Source of the DNA: Ilumatobacteraceae bacterium
GTDB lineage: Bacteria > Actinomycetota > Acidimicrobiia > Acidimicrobiales > Ilumatobacteraceae
Assembly: GCA_030727685.1 (NCBI GenBank)
Contig: JANRBC010000084.1
Span: 1 to 22,535, forward strand
Direction: 5' to 3'
DNA: 22,535 bases
A program made the position numbers and the translations under genes. A model generated the notes under the pieces. The model worked only from the letters and a program-made list of their open reading frames with translations, was not told the DNA's origin and did not search any database. How positions within the stretch are numbered: the first letter of the stretch is position 1; every line of letters starts with the position of its first letter. Shown one piece after another: positions 9,248 through 16,100 of this stretch.

Positions 9248-10206
9248 TGAAAACTTGGGTAATCGGTAGAGGCGGACTTCTCGGTCGAAGTGTTGAGCAA
9301 AGACTCGCGAGTCTTACCCAGGTTTTTGTCCCTAATCAGAAATTTGATTGGAGCGATAGCTCGCGTGCGAAGTCACAACTTGCGACAGAGTGTCAGTCGT
9401 TTATTTCTTCAGTTGCCGATGACAATTGGACGATTTATTGGTGTGCGGGTCGCGGAACTCTGAACAGCACGCCAGACCAGATGCACGAAGAGAATGTCGT
9501 GTTTGAAAGTTTCTTGCAAGCACTTGAATCAAATTTGTCGGTTTCGGCAAAACAAAAAGGCACGATATTTTTTGCGTCGTCGGCGGGTGCTGTTTACGGG
9601 GGTAGCAAGAATCCTCCGTTCACTGAATTGACACAACCAAACCCAATGACTAGTTATGGTGACGCAAAGATTCATCAAGAAGCATTGCTGAGAGATTTCG
9701 CGACAAAGCACGGTATTCGAGTTCTAGTTGGTCGCATCTCAAATGTCTATGGTGCACGTCAAGATTTAGCGAAGAATCAAGGCCTGATTTCGACGATTTG
9801 TTTTTCGGTTTTGCGTCGTCAACCGTTGAATTTATTCGTACCGCTTGAGACCTCGCGCAATTATATTTATGTCGAAGATGCAGCCAAGTGCATCGTCGCA
9901 CACGCGCAAAAAATTGCGATGACTGCCAAGAATTCAAGTTTCGCGGTCAAGTTGGTCGTGGCGCAAGAAAATTTGACGATTGGCAGCATATTGAATATTG
10001 CAAAGTCAGTTTTACGCACGCGACCGCTGGTTACAGTTTCGACCAACAAGCATGGCTCGAGTCAGCCACAGAGTCTTATTTTCAAATCAGTTGTCGACAC
10101 TGAGCTTGACAACAAGTCGACAACAGGCTTCAGTGTCGGAATGAAAAAAGTAATGACTGATTTACAGGCGTCGTTTTTGGCCAGTGGTTGGCAAAGATCA
10201 AATTGA
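9247..10206 (+). CDS. NAD(P)-dependent epimerase/dehydratase (extended SDR)
   Basis: A 319-residue extended short-chain dehydrogenase-like protein, probably acting on a nucleotide sugar. The N-terminal dinucleotide loop reads GRGGLLG (7-13). The catalytic Ser lies in FASSAGAVYGG (109-119), and Tyr137 and Lys141 form the YxxxK pair in SYGDAKIHQ. A later RISNVYGARQ and SRNYIYVEDAAKC match the substrate-side region of sugar epimerases. The C-terminal third is poorly recognisable. The start overlaps the glycosyltransferase stop by one base, so the two are expressed together and may supply and use the same sugar, or the epimerase may modify a lipid-linked sugar. The exact reaction is not assignable. 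Confidence 0.85.
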   Translation: MKTWVIGRGGLLGRSVEQRLASLTQVFVPNQKFDWSDSSRAKSQLATECQSFISSVADDNWTIYWCAGRGTLNSTPDQMHEENVVFESFLQALESNLSVSAKQKGTIFFASSAGAVYGGSKNPPFTELTQPNPMTSYGDAKIHQEALLRDFATKHGIRVLVGRISNVYGARQDLAKNQGLISTICFSVLRRQPLNLFVPLETSRNYIYVEDAAKCIVAHAQKIAMTAKNSSFAVKLVVAQENLTIGSILNIAKSVLRTRPLVTVSTNKHGSSQPQSLIFKSVVDTELDNKSTTGFSVGMKKVMTDLQASFLASGWQRSN

Positions 10207-10217
10207 GACTCTGAACA

Positions 10218-10919
10218 ATGCGTGCTCTGCTTGTTGCCAATTATGACGACGCCGATCCGGGATATATCGGCCAGCGATTTACCGAACACGGTTTTGTGGG
10301 CGAGAGATTCAAAGAACATGGCGGCAAATTCGAACACTGCGAACGTGAGAACCCAGATTCGTGGCCTTCGCTTGATGGTGCCGACTTGGTTGTGTTGCTT
10401 GGCAGTTGGTGGTCGGCGTATTGGCCAGATATTGCCAAAAGTGTGCGCGCCGAGTGCGAACTGATTTTAGAAACTCATCGCCGGGGCATTCCGCTATTCG
10501 GTATTTGTTTTGGTGCGCAAATCATGGCGACTGCTTTTGGCGGTTCGGCTCAGCGCGCGCAAAAACATGAAGTGGGTTGGAATAAAGTCACAGCCGAATC
10601 GCCGTACGAAGTGATCGCCGGCAATTGGATGCAGTGGCACTATGACACTTTTACGGTGCCAAATTCACTCGAGGTGATCGCCACCAGCCCAGCCGGACCT
10701 CAAGCAATTCGCGCGGGTCGTTCGTTTGCAACGCAGTTTCATCCTGAAGTAACCGAACAGATAGTTGTGCGATGGGCGAGCGAGTCGGGTGAAGCAGAAC
10801 TCGCAAAAGTTGGCTTGAAAGCCAGTGAGTTGATTGCCCAAACTCGCGAAGAAGTCAAGCAAAGTGCCCCTGCCGCCGCACGCCTTGTGGATTGGTTCTT
10901 GGAGACTTCAGCCAAATAA
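10218..10919 (+). CDS. Class I glutamine amidotransferase domain protein (GuaA N-domain-like)
   Basis: A 233-residue stand-alone class I glutamine amidotransferase. The nucleophile is Cys97 in PLFGICFGAQIMA and the His175/Glu177 pair is in TQFHPEVTE; the GWNKV and WHYDTFTVP segments match the GMP-synthase-like amidotransferase proteins of actinobacteria. No ATP-pyrophosphatase (GMP synthetase) domain follows, so it is not GuaA itself. Its ammonia acceptor or true substrate is unknown. It begins 11 bases after the epimerase gene and is probably in the same transcript. It ends 87 bases before nuoA, the largest gap in the window. It is distinct in family from the PuuD-like protein at 3873-4583. 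Confidence 0.83.
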   Translation: MRALLVANYDDADPGYIGQRFTEHGFVGERFKEHGGKFEHCERENPDSWPSLDGADLVVLLGSWWSAYWPDIAKSVRAECELILETHRRGIPLFGICFGAQIMATAFGGSAQRAQKHEVGWNKVTAESPYEVIAGNWMQWHYDTFTVPNSLEVIATSPAGPQAIRAGRSFATQFHPEVTEQIVVRWASESGEAELAKVGLKASELIAQTREEVKQSAPAAARLVDWFLETSAK

Positions 10920-11006
10920 AAAGGTACCCCACGAGATCTTTCACAATCGCCCAAAGTGGTTCTTAGTTAAACCGATAACGCTCGCGCAGACTAGTTTTAC
11001 AGGGGT
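10920..11006 (+). promoter_or_regulatory. Upstream region of the second nuo operon
   Basis: This 87-base gap is the longest non-coding stretch and the only obvious place for a promoter of the nuoA-to-nuoN operon. TAGTTT at 10992-10997 is a weak -10 candidate. It would put the transcript start within a few bases of the nuoA ATG (11007), giving a leaderless or near-leaderless message. TTAAAC at 10967-10972 is a poor -35 with long spacing. I see no strong terminator for the upstream unit; GGTT/AACC at 10958-10973 makes only a four-pair stem. Confidence 0.3.
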
Positions 11007-11372
11007 ATGTCTAGCTTTCTTCGGTCGTATTTAACTGTCGTCTGGTTTGGCCTGGCGGCTGTAGCGATTGCCGGTTTGTTGTTATGGGTCGCGTCGATCG
11101 TGCGACCAAATCGTCCGAATCGCGAAAAGATGTTGACATACGAAAGCGGTGTCGATCCAGTGGGTCATGGGTGGTCGCAGAGCCAAGTTCGTTATTACAT
11201 TTTTGCCTTGCTCTTCGTTGTGTTCGACGTCGAAGCGGTTTTCATTTTTCCGTGGGCAACGCAGCTTGAGCGCTACGGCATGTTCGGCCTAGTTGAAATG
11301 GGAGTGTTCGTGTTCATATTGCTGCTTGGTCTGATTTATGCGTGGCGCAAAGGTGTGTTGCGATGGGTTTAG
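11007..11372 (+). CDS. nuoA: NADH-quinone oxidoreductase subunit A (second nuo operon)
   Basis: Small three-helix membrane subunit of complex I (121 residues, normal length) that sits by the quinone entry site with NuoH and NuoJ. The family signature is clear: YESGVDP (45-51) in the first loop and FVVFDVEAVFIFPWA (70-84) with the conserved Asp74 and Glu76. It is the first gene of the operon. The purine run AGGGG (11001-11005) is only one base from ATG 11007, too close to act as a normal ribosome site, so translation may be leaderless. No other start in this frame fits better. It overlaps nuoB by 10 bases. Confidence 0.97.
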   Translation: MSSFLRSYLTVVWFGLAAVAIAGLLLWVASIVRPNRPNREKMLTYESGVDPVGHGWSQSQVRYYIFALLFVVFDVEAVFIFPWATQLERYGMFGLVEMGVFVFILLLGLIYAWRKGVLRWV

Positions 11373-11926
11373 TTGATCGCGGACGCTTGCCAAGGCCACT
11401 GACTTCACTTTTTAATTTGGGTCGCTCGTATTCTCTCTGGGTTTATCAATGGGGATTGGCGTGTTGTGCAATTGAAATGGGTGCAGCGTTTGGTTCGCCG
11501 CGCTACGACGTGATGCGTCTCGGAGTTATTCCGTTGCCGGCAAGTCCGCGACAGGCAGACCTCGTCGTAATTTCAGGTACCGTCACCGACAAAATGGCGC
11601 CGGTTATTCGACGTCTCTACGAACAGATGCCTGAACCAAAATATGTAATCAGCATGGGCAGTTGCGCCAACTGTGGCGGCCCATATTGGGATAGTTATTC
11701 GGTTACAAAAGGCGTTGATCAAATTATTCCTGTCGATGTCTACGTGCCGGGCTGTCCGCCTCGACCTGAGGCGTTGCTCGAAGGAATCGTGCTTTTGCAA
11801 CAACGCATCAAGAACGAAGACATGGGTGCGCGTTGGCGCGGCGAAGGAACAAAATCAATGGATGCAGTTTCAGATGGCGCTGAACTTGCTGAGCGCAAAG
11901 GTAAAACAGTTGTCGTCAACAGCTGA
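11363..11926 (+). CDS. nuoB: NADH-quinone oxidoreductase subunit B, N2 cluster subunit (second nuo operon)
   Basis: Carries iron-sulfur cluster N2, the last electron carrier before quinone. 187 residues. The four N2 ligands are visible: Cys34-Cys35 in GLACCAIEMGA, Cys101 in MGSCANCGG, and Cys131 in VPGCPPRPE. An extra Cys104 lies beside the third ligand. ASPRQADLV and GTVTDKMAP are standard. I choose ATG 11363, with AGG at 11351-11353 nine bases ahead, over an upstream in-frame GTG at 11342 that would add seven unconserved residues. It overlaps the end of nuoA by 10 bases and is followed by nuoC after nine bases. Confidence 0.97.
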   Translation: MGLVDRGRLPRPLTSLFNLGRSYSLWVYQWGLACCAIEMGAAFGSPRYDVMRLGVIPLPASPRQADLVVISGTVTDKMAPVIRRLYEQMPEPKYVISMGSCANCGGPYWDSYSVTKGVDQIIPVDVYVPGCPPRPEALLEGIVLLQQRIKNEDMGARWRGEGTKSMDAVSDGAELAERKGKTVVVNS

Positions 11927-11935
11927 TTATTGCTC

Positions 11936-12565
11936 ATGAGCACCACGCCCGACACCCAGCCTCGTATTACTTCTGTTGCCGAGGTAAAAGCGGCACTCGG
12001 TGATCGAATCGTCGATTCTTTTCATAAAGAAGATCTGTGGCTACGCGTGCACACCGATGCATGGAAGTCGTCGATGCGAACGTTGCGCGACACACTGGGG
12101 TTTCATTACTTCTGTTTTCTTTCGGCGATCGACTGGATGCCGTCGCCCTACGGTCGCGGCGAAGACGACCCAACTGAGCCTGCGCCCGAACGTGACACAA
12201 CTATTCGCCAGGGCTATGCGGGTGGAGAAACTCGCATGCAGGTGTTCGTTCGAGTCACGAATCCGGTCACGCACGTGAGCGTCATCGTCAAAGTTGACGT
12301 GCCAGACGACTCGCTGGCCATCGAGTCGATTCACGATGTGTATGCGGGCGCCAACTGGCACGAACGAGAAACTCACGAAATGTTCGGCATCAAATTTGAC
12401 GGTCATCCTGACTTGCGCAACATGTATCTGCCGATCGACTTTGAAGGATTCCCGCTGCGTAAAGACTTCCCGCTTCTGGCTCGCATGGTTAAGCCGTGGC
12501 CCGGCATTGTCGATGTAGAGCCGCTACCAGGTGGCGATGACAACCAAGGTGGTGACGATCAATGA
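11936..12565 (+). CDS. nuoC: NADH-quinone oxidoreductase subunit C, 30-kDa subunit (second nuo operon)
   Basis: Hydrophilic structural subunit of the complex I connecting module, 209 residues, encoded separately from NuoD. The 30-kDa signature is present: GANWHERETHEMFGIKF (138-154), GHPDLRNMYLP and FPLRKDFPL (172-180). An acidic, proline-rich insert (about 69-88, including GRGEDDPTEPAPERD) interrupts the N-terminal domain, and the C-terminus is Gly/Asp-rich. I start at ATG 11936; an in-frame TTG at 11930 would add two residues. No Shine-Dalgarno is evident ahead of it. The stop overlaps nuoD by 4 bases (ATGA). Confidence 0.96.
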   Translation: MSTTPDTQPRITSVAEVKAALGDRIVDSFHKEDLWLRVHTDAWKSSMRTLRDTLGFHYFCFLSAIDWMPSPYGRGEDDPTEPAPERDTTIRQGYAGGETRMQVFVRVTNPVTHVSVIVKVDVPDDSLAIESIHDVYAGANWHERETHEMFGIKFDGHPDLRNMYLPIDFEGFPLRKDFPLLARMVKPWPGIVDVEPLPGGDDNQGGDDQ

Positions 12566-13746
12566 GTCTCACTGACCGAGTGCTGGGTGATCGTCAACAA
12601 CTTGCGTACATCGCCAGCCAAGCTGCCGACGCTCGTTTGAACGTTGAGTTGGAGACCGAAGGAATGACGCTCAACATTGGTCCGCAACATCCCGCAACCC
12701 ACGGCACACTTCGAATCATTGCGCGACTCGATGGCGAGCAAGTTGTATGGGCCGAACCAGCATGCGGCTACATGCATCGCGGTTACGAAAAACTTACAGA
12801 AGTACGCACGTATCCACAGGTCACAACGCTCGTTAATCGCATTGACTGGCTCGGAAGTTTCGCCAACGAAGTGCCGTTCATTTTGGCTGCCGAAAAGTTG
12901 ATGGAAGTCGAAGCACCACCACGTGCCCAGCACATCCGCACGATTTTGTTTGAACTTTCGCGCATCGCCAATGTTTCGCTCTTCTTGGGTGATCTCGGTG
13001 TGCAACTTGGTGCGATTACGCCGGTGTTTCTCGCGTTTCGTGATCGTGAATATGTATTGAATTTGATTGAGTCAGCAACCGGCGGTCGTTTTCATCCGAA
13101 CTTTGACCGCATCGGTGGATTGAAAGACGATCTTCCAGCCGGCTGGATTGATGAGACTCGTGCAGTTATGAAAAAGCTTCGCGGTTTTTGCGATCAGATT
13201 GAAGACTTGTTGTTCGGCAATGAAATTTTCCAATCGCGAACTCGAGGCATCGGTGTAATTCCGCGTGAAGTTGCACTGCAATACGGTCTGTCCGGTGCAA
13301 ATCTTCGCGCCAGCGGGGTCGACTGGGATTTGCGTCGCGATCACCAGTTACCAATGGCGTGGAACCAAGCCGACTGGAAGGTGTGGACGCATCCCGATGG
13401 CGACAGCTTCGCCCGTTGTTGGATCCGTTTGCAAGAAACTCGCGAATCAACAAAAATTGTTGACCAATTATTGGGTTCGATACCAGCAGGGCCAGTTATG
13501 GCCAAGGTGCCAAAAATTATCAAAGTGCCAGAGGGTGAAGCTTGGGTTTCAACTGAGAACCCACTCGGCGAGATGGGCTACTACATCGTTTCTCGCGGCG
13601 ACCTTGGTCCGTTCAGAGTAAAAATCCGCTCTGCAAGTTTCAACAATATTTCGATTACTCCTTGGTTGTTGCGCGGCGTGTATGTGCCAGACATTGTGAC
13701 GATTTTGGCTTCTCTCTATTTCATCCTTGGTGACATCGACCGATGA
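12562..13746 (+). CDS. nuoD: NADH-quinone oxidoreductase subunit D, 49-kDa subunit with altered quinone site (second nuo operon)
   Basis: Forms the quinone headgroup site with NuoB. 394 residues, normal length. The sequence aligns without gaps to mammalian NDUFS2 from GPQHPATHG (40-48) to the N2 region. Conserved positions: His43, His47, Arg73 in YMHRGYEKL (the arginine dimethylated in mitochondria), Arg93, and His178 near N2. Two usually conserved residues differ. The quinone-ligating Tyr (bovine Tyr108, Thermus Tyr87) is Trp96 in NRIDWLGSF, codon TGG at 12847-12849. The Asp partner of the quinone-site His (bovine Asp160) is Gln148 in GVQLGAITP, codon CAA at 13003-13005. The gene is joined to nuoC and nuoH by ATGA overlaps, so nuoE, F and G are absent from their usual place. 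Confidence 0.96.
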   Translation: MSLTDRVLGDRQQLAYIASQAADARLNVELETEGMTLNIGPQHPATHGTLRIIARLDGEQVVWAEPACGYMHRGYEKLTEVRTYPQVTTLVNRIDWLGSFANEVPFILAAEKLMEVEAPPRAQHIRTILFELSRIANVSLFLGDLGVQLGAITPVFLAFRDREYVLNLIESATGGRFHPNFDRIGGLKDDLPAGWIDETRAVMKKLRGFCDQIEDLLFGNEIFQSRTRGIGVIPREVALQYGLSGANLRASGVDWDLRRDHQLPMAWNQADWKVWTHPDGDSFARCWIRLQETRESTKIVDQLLGSIPAGPVMAKVPKIIKVPEGEAWVSTENPLGEMGYYIVSRGDLGPFRVKIRSASFNNISITPWLLRGVYVPDIVTILASLYFILGDIDR

Positions 13747-14795
13747 GCGCGTTGCTAGCTGAAGTCCCCTATTGGGGACAGTCATTGTTGCGCGTACTCG
13801 GCGGAATTGTCGCTGTGCTTCTGCCTGCCGGCACAATCGTTTATATCTTCTTGTTCAAGATGATGTCATTTATGCAGAGTCGTCTCGGCCCGATGGAAGC
13901 AGGCCCGTACGGCTCAATGCAATTGTTCGCCGAAGTAGGCAAGTGGTTGCAGAAAGAAGACATCGTGCCCGAGCGTGCCGATGCTCGAATTTTCAAAATG
14001 GCACCAGTGATTGTCTTGCTGAGCACTTTCTTGCTGGTTGCCGTTGTACCTTTTGGCCCCGACGCTTGGTTCACAGATTTCGAAACAGGAATCTTCTATG
14101 CGCTGGCAGTTTCATCAATTTCGGTTCTCGGTATTTTGATTGCTGGTTGGTCGAGTGCCAACAAATACTCGTTACTCGGTGGTCTGCGTGCGGCAGGTCA
14201 ATTGATTGCTTATGAACTGCCGATGGTTTTGGCCGTGGTTGGTGTTGTTATTCAAGCAGAGACAATGAACTTGCAAAAAATAGTTGTTGCACAAAACTCT
14301 GGCTCAATGTTTGGCATCGATACCTTCGGACACCCATATGTAATTAGCCAGTTCATCGGATTCGTTATCTTTATGATCGCGATTCAGGCTGAACTCACTC
14401 AAGCACCCTTTGACATGCCAATCGCCGAGAGCGAACTTGTCTCGGGTTACATGACCGAATATTCGGGCTTTCGTTTCTTGATTTTCTTTATCGGCGAATT
14501 CGCAACCGCTGGTGTTTTTGCGATGATCGCGTCTGTGCTGTTTCTCGGCGGCTGGGGTGTGCCGTTTTCGTGGTTCGGTTGGACTTCAATTGACTCGATC
14601 GACAACTGGATGAATGTTGTTGGGCCTTTGATTATGTTCACCAAGATGATGTTGTTGGTGTTCATCATCATGTGGATCCGTTTTAGTTATCCTCGACTGC
14701 GTGAAGATCAACTACAGCGCTTTGCTTGGAAGGGTTTGATTCCGGTTGCGTTGCTCAATATCGCAGTTACATCAATTTTGAAGGTGGTGTTCTAA
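13743..14795 (+). CDS. nuoH: NADH-quinone oxidoreductase subunit H (second nuo operon)
   Basis: Eight-helix membrane subunit that forms the quinone tunnel and links it to the proton channels. 350 residues. Standard elements are present: SRLGPMEAGPYG (46-57), KEDIVPERADARIF (71-84) and SELVSGYMTEYSGFRF (230-245). In the loop between helices 5 and 6 the residues matching human ND1 Glu192, Asp199, Glu204 and Glu206 are kept (Glu217, Asp224, Glu229, Glu231). The Arg195 equivalent is Gln220 and the Glu202 equivalent is Ile227 (TQAPFDMPIAESEL). ATG 13743 lies in an ATGA overlap with nuoD, with GGTGA just upstream. It overlaps nuoI by one base. Confidence 0.97.
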   Translation: MSALLAEVPYWGQSLLRVLGGIVAVLLPAGTIVYIFLFKMMSFMQSRLGPMEAGPYGSMQLFAEVGKWLQKEDIVPERADARIFKMAPVIVLLSTFLLVAVVPFGPDAWFTDFETGIFYALAVSSISVLGILIAGWSSANKYSLLGGLRAAGQLIAYELPMVLAVVGVVIQAETMNLQKIVVAQNSGSMFGIDTFGHPYVISQFIGFVIFMIAIQAELTQAPFDMPIAESELVSGYMTEYSGFRFLIFFIGEFATAGVFAMIASVLFLGGWGVPFSWFGWTSIDSIDNWMNVVGPLIMFTKMMLLVFIIMWIRFSYPRLREDQLQRFAWKGLIPVALLNIAVTSILKVVF

Positions 14796-15283
14796 TGCCA
14801 AAAGTTCCTGGACTAGTAAAAGGTCTCGGCGTAACGCTCGGTACTTTGTTCAACACCGCGACAAAGGGTTCGAACACGGTTCAATATCCGCATGAAAAAG
14901 AGACGCCACCGATTCGGTCTCGTGGTGTGATTGCTCTGCACCAAGACAACTGCACTTCATGCATGTTGTGTTCGCGTTCGTGCCCTGACTGGTGTATTTA
15001 TATCGAGGCGCACAAAGAACTAGCGCCCCCTCGTCGCGAGGGCGGCAAGCCACGTCAAGTTAACTTGCTCGACCGATTTGATATTGATTACGCATTGTGC
15101 ATGTATTGCGGCATCTGTGTTGAAGTTTGCCCGTTTGATGCTTTGTTCTGGAGCCCCGAATACGAATATTCTGAACCGAATATTGCCGACCTACTTCATG
15201 ACAAAACAAAACTGAGTGAGTGGATGGAAACAGTTCCTGAAGCCCCAGCGCTCGAAGCCGGCGCCGACAAGAAGAAGAAATAG
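14795..15283 (+). CDS. nuoI: NADH-quinone oxidoreductase subunit I, two 4Fe-4S clusters (second nuo operon)
   Basis: Ferredoxin-like subunit carrying clusters N6a and N6b, which pass electrons to N2. 162 residues. Both CxxCxxCxxxCP motifs are complete: Cys53/56/59/63 in CTSCMLCSRSCP and Cys102/105/108/112 in CMYCGICVEVCP. The protein ends in an acidic/Lys tail (ADKKKK). The start is ATG 14795 (TAATG overlap with the nuoH stop), with AAGGTGG at 14781-14787. An upstream in-frame start at 14726 lies inside nuoH and gives an unconserved extension. In a complex without NuoEFG, this subunit and NuoB are the only visible Fe-S carriers, so an external donor would have to dock near it. Confidence 0.97.
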   Translation: MPKVPGLVKGLGVTLGTLFNTATKGSNTVQYPHEKETPPIRSRGVIALHQDNCTSCMLCSRSCPDWCIYIEAHKELAPPRREGGKPRQVNLLDRFDIDYALCMYCGICVEVCPFDALFWSPEYEYSEPNIADLLHDKTKLSEWMETVPEAPALEAGADKKKK

Positions 15284-15301
15284 CAAGAAGGACCATCAGT
15301 T

Positions 15302-15796
15302 GTGATCGCTCAAAACATTGGCTTCTGGATAATCGCAGTTTTGATGGTCGTGTCTGCGTTGCGAGTCGTCACAACAAACAACGTCGTGCACGCTGCGCTG
15401 TGGTTGGTAGTTGTGTTGGCTGGCGCAGCCGGGCAATATATTTTGCTCGCCGCCGAGTTTGTCGCCATAACTCAAGTACTCGTATATATAGGTGCGGTGA
15501 TGGTGTTGTTCTTGTTTGGCACGATGCTGACCCGGGCTCGCATTGGTGCCGAGTCAGATCTCAACAATTCATATAAGAAGCTCGGCATCCCAGTTGCATT
15601 AGTGATGTTGGTGGCGATGGGTCTCGCGCTGACTCGATCATTCGGAGATGAAAAACTGCCTGAGTCCGCCAAGGTAGTTTCGACCCAAGAAGTCTCTGAT
15701 CAGATCTTTGGTCCTTATCTGTTGCCGTTCTGGGCACTTTCATTTGTCTTGTTGGCAGCAGTTGTTGGCGCAATCGTTCTGGCAAGAAAGGACTGA
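15302..15796 (+). CDS. nuoJ: NADH-quinone oxidoreductase subunit J (second nuo operon)
   Basis: Five-helix membrane subunit (164 residues) whose third helix changes shape during the complex I cycle. The signature ITQVLVYIGAVMVLFLFGTM (56-75) is present, with the conserved Tyr and Gly of that helix. The start is GTG 15302, preceded by AAGGA at 15288-15292 with nine bases spacing. An 18-base gap separates it from nuoI. It ends four bases before the nuoK start. The final part is a hydrophobic helix followed by a short charged tail. Confidence 0.95.
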   Translation: MIAQNIGFWIIAVLMVVSALRVVTTNNVVHAALWLVVVLAGAAGQYILLAAEFVAITQVLVYIGAVMVLFLFGTMLTRARIGAESDLNNSYKKLGIPVALVMLVAMGLALTRSFGDEKLPESAKVVSTQEVSDQIFGPYLLPFWALSFVLLAAVVGAIVLARKD

Positions 15797-15800
15797 TGAA

Positions 15801-16100
15801 GTGTTTGTAAATCAGTTCTTATTCTTGGCCGCGGTGCTTTTTTGCATCGGCGTATACGGAGTAATCGCTCGCAAGAATGCGGTGTTGATGTTGATGTCAA
15901 TTGAGTTGATTTTGAATTCGGTGAACATCAACTTGTTGACGTTTGCCATGCGTAACGGTTCGACTGACGGTCATGTTTTCGCGCTGTACATAATCGCTGT
16001 CGCCGCTGCAGAAGTTGGCGTCGGACTAGGTCTGGTTTTGCTGGTGTATCGCAACAAGAAAACCATTTCGGTTGATGAGTTGTCGGAGATGCGCGGATGA
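15801..16100 (+). CDS. nuoK: NADH-quinone oxidoreductase subunit K (second nuo operon)
   Basis: Three-helix membrane subunit, 99 residues, exactly the usual size. The two conserved membrane glutamates are Glu35 in MLMSIELILNSVN and Glu71 in AVAAAEVGVGLGL, both part of the central proton axis. I choose GTG 15801, with AAAGGA at 15787-15792 eight bases upstream. A frame-open extension back to 15708 runs inside nuoJ and has no membrane-protein character. The stop overlaps the nuoL ATG (ATGA at 16097-16100). Confidence 0.96.
   Translation: MFVNQFLFLAAVLFCIGVYGVIARKNAVLMLMSIELILNSVNINLLTFAMRNGSTDGHVFALYIIAVAAAEVGVGLGLVLLVYRNKKTISVDELSEMRG

Noticed and set aside
10958..10973. GGTT/AACC inverted repeat upstream of nuoA as terminator or operator
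   Set aside because: A four-pair stem with an eight-base loop is within chance expectation.
12559..13005. 148-codon open frame on the minus strand opposite nuoD
   Set aside because: It lies fully inside a well-supported gene, has no recognisable motifs and no ribosome site; it is an antisense shadow.
13740..13750. Possibility of degraded nuoE/F/G between nuoD and nuoH
   Set aside because: The genes overlap by four bases (ATGA), leaving no space for remnants.
14726..14794. N-terminal extension of nuoI inside nuoH
   Set aside because: The extension is unconserved, and ATG 14795 has a ribosome site and the TAATG overlap. Similar extensions of nuoK (15708-15800) and nuoB (11342-11362) were rejected for the same kind of reason.
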